DNA from: an uncultured Desulfobacteraceae bacterium
Lineage (GTDB): Bacteria; Desulfobacterota; Desulfobacteria; Desulfobacterales; Desulfatirhabdiaceae
Direction of reading: 5' to 3'
DNA: 64,000 nucleotides
NCBI GenBank assembly: GCA_903953895.1
Contig: CAJBLH010000246.1
Coordinates: 27,390 to 91,389 of the forward strand
This document shows positions 28,629-37,536 of the stretch, one piece after another (the stretch's first letter is position 1; each line of letters begins with the position of its first letter). A program made the translations under genes and the position numbers. Under the pieces are notes generated by a model. That model searched no databases. It was not told the DNA's origin and saw nothing but the letters and a program-made list of their open reading frames with translations.

Positions 28629-28751
28629 TGATAACATGAACTGAATAACTTTCCAATTATCAAAATAAAATCTTTGATTCTTGGTGGGTGAAGTTAAAAC
28701 CAAGCCCACGGTGAACGATTACATCTGGTCAGGCGTCATGAATATTTCTTA

Positions 28752-28775
28752 TATAGACTATCAGAAAATTCATTG
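28752..28775. repeat. Palindromic dispersed repeat, single-end remnant D
   Basis: TATAGACTATCAGAAAATTC followed by ATT matches one terminal repeat of copies A-C, after which the sequence diverges. It lies in a very AT-rich stretch (28640-28990) between the chemoreceptor and lactate permease genes, where no other gene is seen and where the permease promoter probably is. Confidence 0.7.
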
Positions 28776-28991
28776 TCATACTGTAATATGGTATGTCCAT
28801 AAGCCATAATTCTGAAAAAATAATATTATCTGGTCTTTATCTATAAATATTATTCAATAAATACTGGCATGTAAAATTAATTTGGTAAAGTAAATAAATG
28901 GTATTGACAAATCTTAAAATTATTTTTATAAGCATATCAAAAATGGTAATACCAATTTATAACAAACCGGGTACCTTAACAGGAGGGCGAC

Positions 28992-29093
28992 ATGGTGTGG
29001 GCAATGGTTGTCAAATCGGCGGAAATATCCAATGGGTGCGATGTGTTGAATCAAAGGCGACACCCAAAAACAAATCAATATGGGGAGGTTTAA
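28992..29093 (+). CDS. Candidate 33-residue leader ORF abutting the lactate permease gene
   Basis: A strong AGGAGGGCGAC ribosome site precedes ATG 28992. The frame runs 33 codons (MVWAMVVKSAEISNGCDVLN ... YGEV) and its TAA stop at 29091-29093 directly abuts the permease ATG at 29094. The permease ribosome site (GGGAGG) lies inside the last codons. That geometry suits translational coupling or attenuation. The peptide matches nothing I recognise, so coding is not proven; the alternative is a chance frame in a 5' UTR. Confidence 0.38.
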   Translation: MVWAMVVKSAEISNGCDVLNQRRHPKTNQYGEV

Positions 29094-30797
29094 ATGTTCA
29101 CTTGGACGCAAGTTTATACACCGGTCTTTGGAAACGTGCTTCTGTCAGCATTGGTCGCATCGATACCCGTCATTCTACTGCTGGGGCTTCTTGGTTTTGC
29201 GCACTTGAAAGCGCATTGGTGTGCGATTGCAGGGCTTCTGTCTTCGCTTGCCATTGCCGTCTTCGTTTACGGAATGCCTGGAAAACTCGCCCTGGCCTCT
29301 GCCGGCTATGGGGCGGCCTACGGTCTTTTACCGATCGGGTGGATCATTCTGGGCGCAATCTTCGTGTATGACATCACCGTGAAAACAGGTGATTTCGAGG
29401 TGGTCAAACATTCAATTTCCGGCATTTCGGATGACCGCCGTATCCAGCTCCTGCTGATCGGTTTCAGCTTCGGTGCTTTCATCGAGGGGGCTGCCGGTTT
29501 TGGTACGCCGGTGGCGATTTCCGGTGCCATGCTGATCGGCCTGGGGTTTCGCCCCTTAAAGGCTGCGATCCTGGCGCTTATCGGAAACACGGCGCCGGTG
29601 GCCTACGGCGCGCTGGGGATTCCGATCATCACACTTGCCAAGGTCACGGGGCTGGATGAAATGGCCCTCAGTCAGATGGTCGGAAGGCAGTTGCCGATAT
29701 TCTCACTCATCGTTCCTTTCTGGCTGATCTGGGCCATGGCCGGCCGCAAGAAGATGATGGAAGTCTGGCCTGCCTGCCTGACATGCGGACTCAGCTTTGC
29801 CATCACGCAGTACGTTGTCAGCAACTTCATCGGGCCATCTCTGGTGGATATCCTGGGTTCTGTGATTTCGATGGGTTCAACACTGGTTCTGCTGAAATTC
29901 TGGAAGCCCAAAACGAGCTGGCACTTCGATCATGAAACAAAGGAAGGGCGCCAGGCCGATGCCGATGCACGGCCGGATCAAACTGTCGGTCAGGTCGCCA
30001 GAGCCTGGATGCCGTGGGCCATGCTGTGCGTCTTTGTGTTCGCGTGGGGGTACCCGGCGTTCAAGACTTTTTTGAATGGCGGCGCCAAGGGAAGCGAAAA
30101 TTTCCTGATGGGTGTATCCAGCGTCAGTTTCCCGATCCCATATCTCGATAAGGCTGTTATAAAGGTAGCCCCGGTTGTCGCCAAACAGACGGCCGAAGGG
30201 GCGGTTTATGTTTTCAACTGGCTGTCTGCCACCGGAACGAGTCTCATATTGGTGGGTGTCATCAGCGCTCTGCTTCTGGGGCTTTCGTTAGGCGAACTCG
30301 TCAATGTCTTTCTCGGTACGTTGAAACGCATCCGGATATCGCTTCTGACAATCACCGCCATGCTGGGGCTTGGCTTTACGACGCGTTACTCGGGCCTCGA
30401 TGCAACCATGGGTCTGGCGTTTGCATCAACCGGATTTCTCTTTCCATTTTTTTCCCCCCTTCTGGGCTGGCTGGGTGTAGCGCTTACCGGCAGTGACACC
30501 TCATCGAACGTTCTCTTCGGGGGGCTTCAAAAAATCAGCGCCGAAGCGCTGGGTATCAATCCGATCCTTTCCTGCGCCGCCAACAGCAGCGGCGGGGTGA
30601 TGGGCAAGATGATCGATGCGCAAAGTATTGTTGTCGCAGGTGTGGCAACCGGCCAGCAGGGCCATGAAGGAGAGATTCTGCGGGGTGTTTTCTGGCACAG
30701 TATCGCACTGGCCTCACTGGTCGGTGTGGTGGTTTTCCTGCAGGCCTATGTATTCCCCTGGATGATTCCTGCAGTCGTGTCGGCAGTCGTCAAATGA
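29094..30797 (+). CDS. lctP: L-lactate permease (LctP/LldP family)
   Basis: This 567-residue transporter has about 13-14 hydrophobic segments and strong LctP signatures: [74 protein letters not shown] and [19 protein letters not shown]. It should bring in lactate (or glycolate) with protons across the inner membrane. It heads a cluster with a GlcD-like flavoprotein, a GlcF-like iron-sulphur protein and a FadR-type regulator, which together describe lactate uptake and oxidation. GGGAGG before the ATG marks the start. Confidence 0.96.
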   Translation: MFTWTQVYTPVFGNVLLSALVASIPVILLLGLLGFAHLKAHWCAIAGLLSSLAIAVFVYGMPGKLALASAGYGAAYGLLPIGWIILGAIFVYDITVKTGDFEVVKHSISGISDDRRIQLLLIGFSFGAFIEGAAGFGTPVAISGAMLIGLGFRPLKAAILALIGNTAPVAYGALGIPIITLAKVTGLDEMALSQMVGRQLPIFSLIVPFWLIWAMAGRKKMMEVWPACLTCGLSFAITQYVVSNFIGPSLVDILGSVISMGSTLVLLKFWKPKTSWHFDHETKEGRQADADARPDQTVGQVARAWMPWAMLCVFVFAWGYPAFKTFLNGGAKGSENFLMGVSSVSFPIPYLDKAVIKVAPVVAKQTAEGAVYVFNWLSATGTSLILVGVISALLLGLSLGELVNVFLGTLKRIRISLLTITAMLGLGFTTRYSGLDATMGLAFASTGFLFPFFSPLLGWLGVALTGSDTSSNVLFGGLQKISAEALGINPILSCAANSSGGVMGKMIDAQSIVVAGVATGQQGHEGEILRGVFWHSIALASLVGVVVFLQAYVFPWMIPAVVSAVVK

Positions 30798-30812
30798 TAT
30801 GTGATATGAACA

Positions 30813-30834
30813 ATGAATTTTCTGAAAGTCTATA
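30813..30834. repeat. Palindromic dispersed repeat, single-end remnant E
   Basis: ATGAATTTTCTGAAAGTC followed by TATA equals one terminal repeat of copies A-B. It occupies the 53-bp gap between the permease stop and the GlcD-like start, about 16 bp before that ATG, so it lies inside the operon transcript. Confidence 0.8.
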
Positions 30835-30850
30835 GAAAGGCGAAGAATTC

Positions 30851-32224
30851 ATGAACCCATCTTTCATCAAAGAATTGCAGGCCATTGTCGGCCAACAATA
30901 TACTCTGTCCGACCGGGAGTCGCTGGCAGTTTACGGTTATGACGCCACCCCGGAGCTGGAGAGCCGTCCGGGGGTCGTCCTGATGCCCGGATCATCCGAT
31001 GAAATCGCCCGCATCATGCGCCTGTGTCATGGGGCCGGCATCAGCGTCACACCCCGTGGATCGGGCACAAATCTGTCAGGCGGCTCGATTGCTGGCAGTG
31101 AAGGTGTTGTGGTTCAGACCAGCCGGTTGAACCGGATCATCGAAGTGGACGAAGAAAACCTGACCGCCACAGTCGAACCGGGGGTGATCACCAGCGCCCT
31201 GCACCGCGAGGTGGAGGCAAGAGGCCTCTTCTATCCGCCTGATCCGGGCAGCATGAACATCTCCACTATGGGGGGCAATGTGGCCGAGAATTCGGGCGGT
31301 TTACGCGGACTGAAATATGGCGTCACAGCCAATTATGTCATGGGGCTGGAGACGATTCTTGCCGACGGAAGCCTGCTGCATACCGGGGGTAAGGTGGTGA
31401 AAGATGTCGCCGGATACTGCCTCAATCCCCTTCTGGTATCCTCAGAAGGCACCCTTGGATTTTTTACCGGCATCACCGTCAAGCTGATTCCCAAACCTCA
31501 GGTCAAGACCACGATGCTGGCGCATTTTCCGGAGATGCGTCAGGCGGCCCTGACGGTTTCGGCCATCATTGCGGCCAAAGTGATCCCCGCCACCCTGGAA
31601 TTCCTCGACAAGGTCACCATCAAATGCGTTGAAGACTATGCTCATGTCGGGCTGCCGCTGGATGTGGATGCTGTCCTGCTGATCGAGGTGGACGGCCACC
31701 CGGTTGTGGTGGCGGAAGAGGCCGCCGCTGTGGAGGCGATCTGCAGAAAACATGGATGTTCTTTCTTTCAGACAGCCAAAAACGCCGATGAAGCGCTCAA
31801 TCTGGCCACTGCCCGGCGCACAGCACTTTCGGCTCTGGCGCGGTTGAAGCCGACCACCATTTTAGAGGACGCCACCGTACCGCGGAGCTGCATTGCCGCC
31901 ATGCTGAAGGTCATTCAGGATTCCGCCAAAAAACACAATGTCACGATCGGTACATTCGGTCATGCTGGCGACGGCAATCTGCATCCCACCTGCCTTACCG
32001 ACGAGCGGGACAAAGATGAAATCGCCCGGGCCCACAAGGCTTTCGATGAGATATTCGATGCCGCCATATCCATGGGTGGCACCATCACCGGAGAGCATGG
32101 CGTGGGGATGGCCAAGAAGAAATACCTGCCAAGACTCGTTGGCGAATCGGGTATCCGGGTTATGCGGGGGATCAAGCAGGCATTCGATCCCAAAGGGATA
32201 CTGAATCCGGGGAAAATTTTTTAA
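30851..32224 (+). CDS. glcD: FAD-dependent lactate/glycolate dehydrogenase subunit (GlcD family)
   Basis: This 457-residue FAD-linked oxidase has an FAD_binding_4 domain (VVLMPGSSDEIARIMRLC, VTPRGSGTNLSGGS, VEPGVITSALHREVEARGLF, PPDPGSMNISTMGGNVAENS, GGLRGLKYGVTANYVMGLE) and a C-terminal FAD-oxidase domain ending FGHAGDGNLHP and GEHGVGMAKKKYL. It oxidises D-lactate or glycolate and passes electrons to the Fe-S protein encoded next, probably toward the quinone pool. The context with lactate permease favours lactate. It differs from the LutABC-type enzymes encoded at 53680-56402, so the strain probably has separate D- and L-lactate routes. Confidence 0.94.
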   Translation: MNPSFIKELQAIVGQQYTLSDRESLAVYGYDATPELESRPGVVLMPGSSDEIARIMRLCHGAGISVTPRGSGTNLSGGSIAGSEGVVVQTSRLNRIIEVDEENLTATVEPGVITSALHREVEARGLFYPPDPGSMNISTMGGNVAENSGGLRGLKYGVTANYVMGLETILADGSLLHTGGKVVKDVAGYCLNPLLVSSEGTLGFFTGITVKLIPKPQVKTTMLAHFPEMRQAALTVSAIIAAKVIPATLEFLDKVTIKCVEDYAHVGLPLDVDAVLLIEVDGHPVVVAEEAAAVEAICRKHGCSFFQTAKNADEALNLATARRTALSALARLKPTTILEDATVPRSCIAAMLKVIQDSAKKHNVTIGTFGHAGDGNLHPTCLTDERDKDEIARAHKAFDEIFDAAISMGGTITGEHGVGMAKKKYLPRLVGESGIRVMRGIKQAFDPKGILNPGKIF

Positions 32225-32287
32225 GTTGATATCAAGAATGCGTTGACCGTCAAAGGTCAACGGTCAACGTTTAATCCGAGGATTACC

Positions 32288-33526
32288 ATGGACTACGTCA
32301 AACTGATAAACTGTATGCGCTGTGGAATGTGCCTTCCCGCCTGCCCCACGTATAAGGAGACATTTCTTGAAACCGCCTCTCCCCGCGGCAGAGTCGCGCT
32401 GGTGCGAAAACTTCAGGAAGGCGAGCTGGATCAGTCGGCGCGCCTCCTGGAATATCTGTCGCTTTGCATCGACTGTCAGGCCTGCGCCTCGTCCTGTCCC
32501 TGCGGCGTCAATGCCGGCGAGCTGGTGGCCGAGTTCACCTGCGAGCGCAAAGCAGAAGACAGGCTCAGCTTTATGGAAGATCTTGTTCTACGCAAATTGC
32601 TGCCCCACCCGGACCGGCTGGAAGCAGCCATTGTGCCGATGCGCCTGTATCAGCGTATCGGGCTGCAAAAGCTGGTCAGAACCCTTGGCATCCTCAAGAT
32701 GTTTCCCAAGCCGCTGGATCGGATGGAAGGGCTGCTGACCGATCTGCCCGAAAGACCGCTGCGACAGGTGATACAGGCAGATATGCCGGCCAGGGGCGCT
32801 GTGCGCGGAACGATCGGGTTTTTTCTGGGATGTGTCATGAGTTTGATTTTCAGCGATGCCAGTCGTGCCACGATCAAGCTGCTGACCTTGCTTGGCTACC
32901 GGGTGATCACCCCGAAAAACCAGGTCTGCTGTGGTGCGCCCAACATGCTGTCAGGCGATCTGGCCGGCTTGAAAGATGCAGCCCGCAAAAATGTGAACAT
33001 TTTCGGGGGCTTCGATCTGGATTTTATCGTCACCGACTGCGGCGGATGCGGGGCCGAGCTGAAAAAATACAGCCACCATCTCAATGAACCATCGGTTGCC
33101 TCATTCAGCAACAAGGTGCGGGATATTTCACAGGTTCTGACGATGCATGCCGATGAACTGAAAGCGATCCTTACCCCGCTGCCACTGAAAGTCACTTACC
33201 ATGACCCCTGCCATATCGCGCATTGTCAGGGGATTCGCAAGCAGCCGCGTGAGCTGCTTAATCTTGTGCCTGGCCTGAAATATACAGAACTGGAAAACGC
33301 CGATGCCTGCTGCGGCGGTGGCGGCACCTACAATATCGAAAAGCCGCAGATGGCGGATCTGATCCTGCGGCGAAAACTCGATACCATCCGGGCCACCGGG
33401 GCGGAAGTATTGGTGACCGGCAATCCCGGATGTCTGCTGCAGCTTAAAAAAGGTCTGATGGACCATTTGCCGCAGGTCAAGATCATGCATCTAACCGAAC
33501 TGCTGGCAAAGAGCATCGGTGTTTGA
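32288..33526 (+). CDS. Iron-sulphur (CCG-domain) subunit of lactate/glycolate dehydrogenase (GlcF-like)
   Basis: This 412-residue protein carries two 4Fe-4S motifs (CMRCGMCLPACPTYKET near residue 8; CIDCQACASSCPCG near 61) and two CCG cysteine-rich domains (CCGAPNMLSGD; HDPCHIAHCQGIRKQPREL; DACCGGGGTYNIEKPQ). It relays electrons from the GlcD flavoprotein. The start at 32288 has GAGG upstream; the in-frame extension to 32243 covers short repeats (GGTCAACGGTCAACG) and is unlikely to be translated. It lies 63 bp after glcD on the same strand. Confidence 0.93.
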   Translation: MDYVKLINCMRCGMCLPACPTYKETFLETASPRGRVALVRKLQEGELDQSARLLEYLSLCIDCQACASSCPCGVNAGELVAEFTCERKAEDRLSFMEDLVLRKLLPHPDRLEAAIVPMRLYQRIGLQKLVRTLGILKMFPKPLDRMEGLLTDLPERPLRQVIQADMPARGAVRGTIGFFLGCVMSLIFSDASRATIKLLTLLGYRVITPKNQVCCGAPNMLSGDLAGLKDAARKNVNIFGGFDLDFIVTDCGGCGAELKKYSHHLNEPSVASFSNKVRDISQVLTMHADELKAILTPLPLKVTYHDPCHIAHCQGIRKQPRELLNLVPGLKYTELENADACCGGGGTYNIEKPQMADLILRRKLDTIRATGAEVLVTGNPGCLLQLKKGLMDHLPQVKIMHLTELLAKSIGV

Positions 33527-33604
33527 CCATCGTTTCGGTTGCGGAGCCGTCAAAAACATTATAATAGAAGGGGAAAACCGTTAACCTTTTTTTGACTGGT
33601 GCCC

Positions 33605-34330
33605 ATGAAATTTCAACCGATCAAACCCAAGAAAGTATCCACCCAGATTGCAGATCAGATCCGCGCCTCGATTCTGAGCGGGGATTTTTCACCCGGCGAC
33701 AAGCTGCCCCCGGAGCGGGAACTGGCGGAAATGTTTGGCGTATCGCGTCCGTCGGTGCGTGAGGCCCTGAACGCGCTGGCATCCTCAGGGCTGGTCAACT
33801 CGACTCAGGGAGGCGGCACGGTTGTGATGTCGCTGGTGGAAACATCCTCTGCCAATTCGCTGAGCGGGCTGATCCGCATGCAGCAGGACAGAGCGCTCGA
33901 TGTCATTGAAGTTCGCAAATGCATGGAGTCCTGGACCGCCTTTTATGCCGCCCAACGGGCCCTGCCCGAGGATATCCGCCGCATGGAGACGATCGTTGCC
34001 GGCATGGAGAGCAATCTGGAAGGCTTTCTGCCATCCGAGGACCTGGACGCCAATTTCCATATCCTGATCGCCCGCGCTACGCATAACATTGTCTGGCTTC
34101 ATCTGATGCAGAATCTGTTTGATGCCATGAAGGAATTCCAGCAATCGGTCTGGCGGGCGGTTTATATGACCGGCGACGATCACCACCTGCTCTACCAGCA
34201 TCATCGCACCATTTTCGAAGCCATCAAGGCCCGTGCTGCAGACACCGCCCGCGAAGCGATGATGGCGCATCTCACCTTTGCCGAACAGCGCAGCACGGTT
34301 TTTATTAAACAGAGTCTATCTCAGGCATAG
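33605..34330 (+). CDS. FadR/GntR-family transcriptional regulator (LldR-like)
   Basis: This 241-residue regulator has an N-terminal winged helix (KVSTQIADQIRASILSGDF, LPPERELAEMFGVSRPSVRE, GLVNSTQGGGTVVM) and a C-terminal all-helical FCD ligand domain (DVIEVRKCMESWTAFYAAQR, DANFHILIARATHN, HHRTIFEAIKARAADTAREA), whose Asp/His residues usually bind a metal and a carboxylate such as lactate. Placed at the end of the lactate cluster it is probably its repressor. A GTG at 33599 is also possible; the ATG at 33605 has no clear ribosome site either. Confidence 0.92.
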   Translation: MKFQPIKPKKVSTQIADQIRASILSGDFSPGDKLPPERELAEMFGVSRPSVREALNALASSGLVNSTQGGGTVVMSLVETSSANSLSGLIRMQQDRALDVIEVRKCMESWTAFYAAQRALPEDIRRMETIVAGMESNLEGFLPSEDLDANFHILIARATHNIVWLHLMQNLFDAMKEFQQSVWRAVYMTGDDHHLLYQHHRTIFEAIKARAADTAREAMMAHLTFAEQRSTVFIKQSLSQA

Positions 34331-34335
34331 CCGGT

Positions 34336-34395
34336 TCTATAGTTTTCCCGACAAAAATTTGGGGTGCGTTATCGGTTGGGGAAAGATAAGAACTC
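34336..34395. repeat. Diverged relative of the palindromic repeat (copy F)
   Basis: The sequence starts CTATAGTTTTCCCGACAAAA, contains GCGTTATCGGTTGGGG (compare GCGTTATCGGTCGGAGA inside copies A-C) and ends near GCTATATC. It looks like a related but distinct or decayed member. It fills the 71-bp gap between the FadR-type regulator and the chitin-synthase-like gene, the left boundary of the GC-rich island. Confidence 0.4.
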
Positions 34396-34401
34396 GCTAT
34401 A

Positions 34402-36423
34402 TCAGGTTCGCGAGATGAAATTGCGGACGTAGGTCGTCCCCCCTCCGAGCATCCTCAGTAACGTCAGAATGCCGACAAGTGACAAGAAAAGGTTGAACAG
34501 CCTGAATCTCCCCACCATGGAAAGGTGGTATGACCATCCCGCTAAGGCAGTATTGGTCGCCACCCAGAGTGCCAGAAACAGAATACGGAAGTATCTGGCA
34601 CTCGCCTGATGTCGAGCCTTCCTGTTTTCGCCGTCTTCATCTTTTTTCCTCCCCTTGGTCCCCCAGCTCAGATCATGGAAGTTGCAGAAGGCGTAGGTCC
34701 TGAGTTGAACCTCCATCATGGGATGAAGCAGAAAGAAGGGGAGAGCGACCCTCGCAAAACCGGCAAATGCGTTTTTCGAATGCATTGACGCCAGCAGGAG
34801 CCCGGAAAAAAACTCTGTGGCCACGATCGCGGCGAAGAGAAGCGAGTTTCCGAGAACGCCGCCATTACGGAAAAGCAGAAGAATGGCAAAAGCGAAGAGC
34901 GCGACCTGAACCGTCCCGGTCATGCAGAAAAGACTCTTTATTACGGACCGGAACCGCTCAAGGGAAAAAAAGACGATCTGCATCAAGGAGAGCGCAGCCA
35001 ATGCCTCGGCGAGAAAGCCGGCAAGTGCGCAAAGTTCCGCTGGAAATCCGCCGCACACCTTGCAGGTTTCCGATAGAACGAGCGCGAACACGATTGAAAG
35101 GGCCGGCAGGGTATATTCCAGAACACAGGTGATCAAAAGGATCGGCGCCCTGAAGAGCAGCAGCGCTCTGTCCCCGAGCCTTTTCTGGCTGTCGATCAGA
35201 GACCGGATATTTGCAAGGAACCAGAGATTGCAGGCGAACTCGCTGTTGTTCCAGCGCCTTCTCTGCTGAAGCAGTTCCCCGAGCGACTCGCAGGGGTCGG
35301 TGACCGAAATTGCCGAGGGGACATACACCAGCTTCCACAGGTTCTGCGGTCTCGAAATGATTTCAAAGCCCAGGATACGGTCTTCGGCCAGAAACATCGT
35401 GGATTGGAACGCATCGAGCCGCCCCAGCCCCCGGAAATAGTTCGAGGCGGGAACCTTGGCCGGATGCGCGCAGGGGAGGCGATCGGGTGCCTCTTGACCG
35501 GGTGTCTCCCCCAGCACCGCCCGCAGCCGCAGAAAGCTGAACTGGCCGGGAACCACCGACAGATACCCGGTCAGCACCTCGGCCGGCCAGCCCAACAGGC
35601 GCTGGCACAGCACATCCCCGAACTGCCATGCGCGCAGCAGAGCAAAGGGCGCTCTCGTCCGGCTGATCAGAATCATGCTCGCCGCGGCTCCGGCGCGGGG
35701 ATTCCCCTCGAAAAATCTGTACAGGTTGAATACGGCGTCCTGCCGGGGAGTGGTCCCTGCGTCGATCTGGACGCAGTAGTCAGGTCTGATCTTCCCGCAG
35801 ATCACGGCGAAGAACCACCAGTGGGAGTCCAGCTTTCCCCGGTTCTCCCGTTTCAGGCCCAGCAACACCTCAAGACCCGTCCCGGCATCTTCAAGCGAAA
35901 AACCAACGCCGGGATCGCCCCCCGCTTCGAGAGAGTCGCGCAGGTTGTCCACCCACACCCGGTTTATGCCTTCCCCCTCGGACAGCGAATTCAACTGCGC
36001 CTCAATATCCTTCAGCCGCAAGACCCTGCGGCGCATGACCATAGCGTCGATCTCAAAGTCGGCTCTGTCCGTAAGGAACCCGAGATGAGAAAACAGGCGC
36101 CTGGCTGACCCGGACAGCCGGTCGACCCCATCGACGATGATGCATACCGAAAATTCGGAATCCCGGAATCCCTCTGCATTACGGCGCAGGCAGACGAGAT
36201 TCCTGAAGAGCGCGTAGAGCGACACGATGACGGCCGGAGCCGGCTCATTGTAAACTGTCATGCAGCAGAGGATTTTTCGGGTTCCGGCATCTTCTTCCAA
36301 AAGATGAACCCCGTCGAACTTTGGAGGTGTGCGGAACCTGCCGTTCATCGGGCTCGCGCCCCCCATCTGCGTATAACGCTGCCTGCGGGGACGGGAAAAG
36401 GGGGGGGGCGAGCCGTTAGACAT
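34402..36423 (-). CDS. Chitin-synthase-type GT2 membrane glycosyltransferase
   Basis: From ATG 36423 (GGGG ribosome site; the frame extends to 36516 but overlaps the upstream gene) the protein is 673 residues. It carries the order of motifs found in fungal chitin synthases: KILCCMTVYNE (50-60), CVQIDAGTTP (218-227), FLAEDRILGFEI (344-355), YVPSAISVTDPCESL (367-381), QQRRRWNNSEF (386-396), several membrane helices (about 415-560) and AFCNFHDLSWGTKG (578-591). These are the donor-binding, D, ED and QRRRW elements of processive GT2 enzymes that polymerise and export N-acetylglucosamine chains. A linear polysaccharide, or transfer to the adjacent small peptides, are possible outcomes. It ends the minus-strand operon with the glycosyltransferase-like protein and two peptide genes; GC content is visibly higher than in flanking genes. 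Confidence 0.85.
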   Translation of the reverse strand: MSNGSPPPFSRPRRQRYTQMGGASPMNGRFRTPPKFDGVHLLEEDAGTRKILCCMTVYNEPAPAVIVSLYALFRNLVCLRRNAEGFRDSEFSVCIIVDGVDRLSGSARRLFSHLGFLTDRADFEIDAMVMRRRVLRLKDIEAQLNSLSEGEGINRVWVDNLRDSLEAGGDPGVGFSLEDAGTGLEVLLGLKRENRGKLDSHWWFFAVICGKIRPDYCVQIDAGTTPRQDAVFNLYRFFEGNPRAGAAASMILISRTRAPFALLRAWQFGDVLCQRLLGWPAEVLTGYLSVVPGQFSFLRLRAVLGETPGQEAPDRLPCAHPAKVPASNYFRGLGRLDAFQSTMFLAEDRILGFEIISRPQNLWKLVYVPSAISVTDPCESLGELLQQRRRWNNSEFACNLWFLANIRSLIDSQKRLGDRALLLFRAPILLITCVLEYTLPALSIVFALVLSETCKVCGGFPAELCALAGFLAEALAALSLMQIVFFSLERFRSVIKSLFCMTGTVQVALFAFAILLLFRNGGVLGNSLLFAAIVATEFFSGLLLASMHSKNAFAGFARVALPFFLLHPMMEVQLRTYAFCNFHDLSWGTKGRKKDEDGENRKARHQASARYFRILFLALWVATNTALAGWSYHLSMVGRFRLFNLFLSLVGILTLLRMLGGGTTYVRNFISRT

Positions 36424-37240
36424 GGATGACCCCTTCGGGTGCCACGTCCCGGGGGGCCGTAACCCCGTGGTAGTGGCAGATCCCGTTGATCTCAAGGTTC
36501 TTGAAGCTGCAATCATTTATCGCATGCTCCTTCACAACCTTCAACACCCGCAGGAACAGAGCCGTGTCCATCAGGTGACACCGGGTCAGGCAATTTCTCT
36601 GAACGCACTTTCGAAGCAGGTTCTCGTTGCTCCAGTTCGGAATATGCTCCCAGATTCTGCCGTCGAACCCGGGAATCCCTTTAACAATCGCGTGCGAACT
36701 ATCCAGAAACCTCTTTCCAACCAGGTAATCGGTCTTCGCTACATGGATTACGTAAAAGTTGGTCTGAGGAAAGAAGAGACTTGAAAGGATGGCTTCGAAA
36801 TCGAACTGGTACTTTTTCATCGCCGCGAAGGCAATTGCGTTGAGAAAATAAAAATCAGCCGACTCAACCTCGATTTCAAGGAGCAGTGGTTCCAACAGGA
36901 TGTCGTTCGCCCCTTTGCATAGCCATTCAATATCGTTCGCCTTGCAATGATCGAACAGCAGGTTGTCGAGATCCGCAGCCCCAATGGCATGCCCCCTGTT
37001 GCGCTCCGAATCCAGCACAATGCAGTCCGGAAAGAAACTCCGCCACATTGCCCTGTTAGCGACCGCCAGCCCGGGATCACCCCCGCAAATAAAATTGGTG
37101 GCAACGAGTATCCGACGGAATTCCCCCAGAATCGGCAGGTTCCGTCGGATGTGCCATTCAGCTTTGGCGAGATGGTCACGGTTTCCGATATAACCGATTG
37201 TTCCGAACACGCATCTGCGGAGAATTTCTCTGAATTTCAT
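36416..37240 (-). CDS. Putative glycosyltransferase-like protein of unknown specificity
   Basis: This 274-residue protein opens MKFREILRRCVFGTIGYIGN and contains FRRILVATNFICGGDP, FFPDCIVLDSERNRGHAIGA, ADLDNLLFDHCKANDIEWLC, KGANDILLEPLLLEIEV and ADFYFLNAIAFAAMKKY. The order (nucleotide-fold strand, RNRGH, then an acidic ND motif) resembles GT-A-fold glycosyltransferases, but I cannot name a family and a DxD motif is not clear. No signal peptide is seen. It overlaps the chitin-synthase-like gene by 8 bp and follows the double-glycine peptide gene by 36 bp, so it is likely co-translated with both. Confidence 0.55.
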   Translation of the reverse strand: MKFREILRRCVFGTIGYIGNRDHLAKAEWHIRRNLPILGEFRRILVATNFICGGDPGLAVANRAMWRSFFPDCIVLDSERNRGHAIGAADLDNLLFDHCKANDIEWLCKGANDILLEPLLLEIEVESADFYFLNAIAFAAMKKYQFDFEAILSSLFFPQTNFYVIHVAKTDYLVGKRFLDSSHAIVKGIPGFDGRIWEHIPNWSNENLLRKCVQRNCLTRCHLMDTALFLRVLKVVKEHAINDCSFKNLEINGICHYHGVTAPRDVAPEGVIHV

Positions 37241-37276
37241 TGCCGAATCGCGCGACGAACCGCCATGTTTATGCTT

Positions 37277-37438
37277 TTAAGCCGCTTCGCCAAAAACCGC
37301 TTCGCCCAGCCCCCCTGATACGTCCTTCATATCCTCGTCGGAGAGTTCGGTTGCTACGTTGACCAGGTCATTTTCCGTCAGTTTTTCCTGCTGCGGTACC
37401 GAGGTCTTTTCGGGGGGTGTTTCCTTCTTGTTCGTCAT
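37277..37438 (-). CDS. 53-aa double-glycine leader peptide (candidate RiPP precursor)
   Basis: ATG 37438 is preceded by a strong AAAGGAG site. The product (MTNKKETPPEKTSVPQQEKL at the start) has an acidic leader ending ELSDEDMKDVSGG, the LSxxELxxVxGG pattern cut by C39-type peptidases, with Gly42-Gly43 and a 10-residue C-terminal part LGEAVFGEAA. The core lacks Cys, Ser and Thr, so lanthionine or thiazole formation is not possible there; the role could instead be a secreted or carrier peptide. An in-frame extension to 37540 (87 aa) would overlap the Nif11-like stop in ATGA, so coupling is possible, but the strong internal site favours the short form. Confidence 0.65.
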   Translation of the reverse strand: MTNKKETPPEKTSVPQQEKLTENDLVNVATELSDEDMKDVSGGLGEAVFGEAA

Positions 37439-37536
37439 ATGATTCTCCTTTGTCCACGGCAACCCGTGGGAATTATAATGCCAGGCAGGGTGATCGGGGC
37501 TGCCCGGATGGTCGGCAAGCTGCCCGTCCAGCATCG

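Noticed and set aside
32250..32272. Short GGTCAACG direct repeats considered as a regulator operator
   Set aside because: The repeats lie inside the lactate operon directly before the Fe-S subunit gene and do not match a FadR-type dyad; probably chance or replication slippage.
35404..36108. Plus-strand frame of 234 codons
   Set aside because: Antisense to the chitin-synthase-like gene; no start signal or similarity.
36400..36412. Long G run considered as a slippage-prone phase-variation tract
   Set aside because: It lies within the N-terminal coding part of the chitin-synthase-like gene, but is a single mixed tract; without population data, variable length is unsupported.
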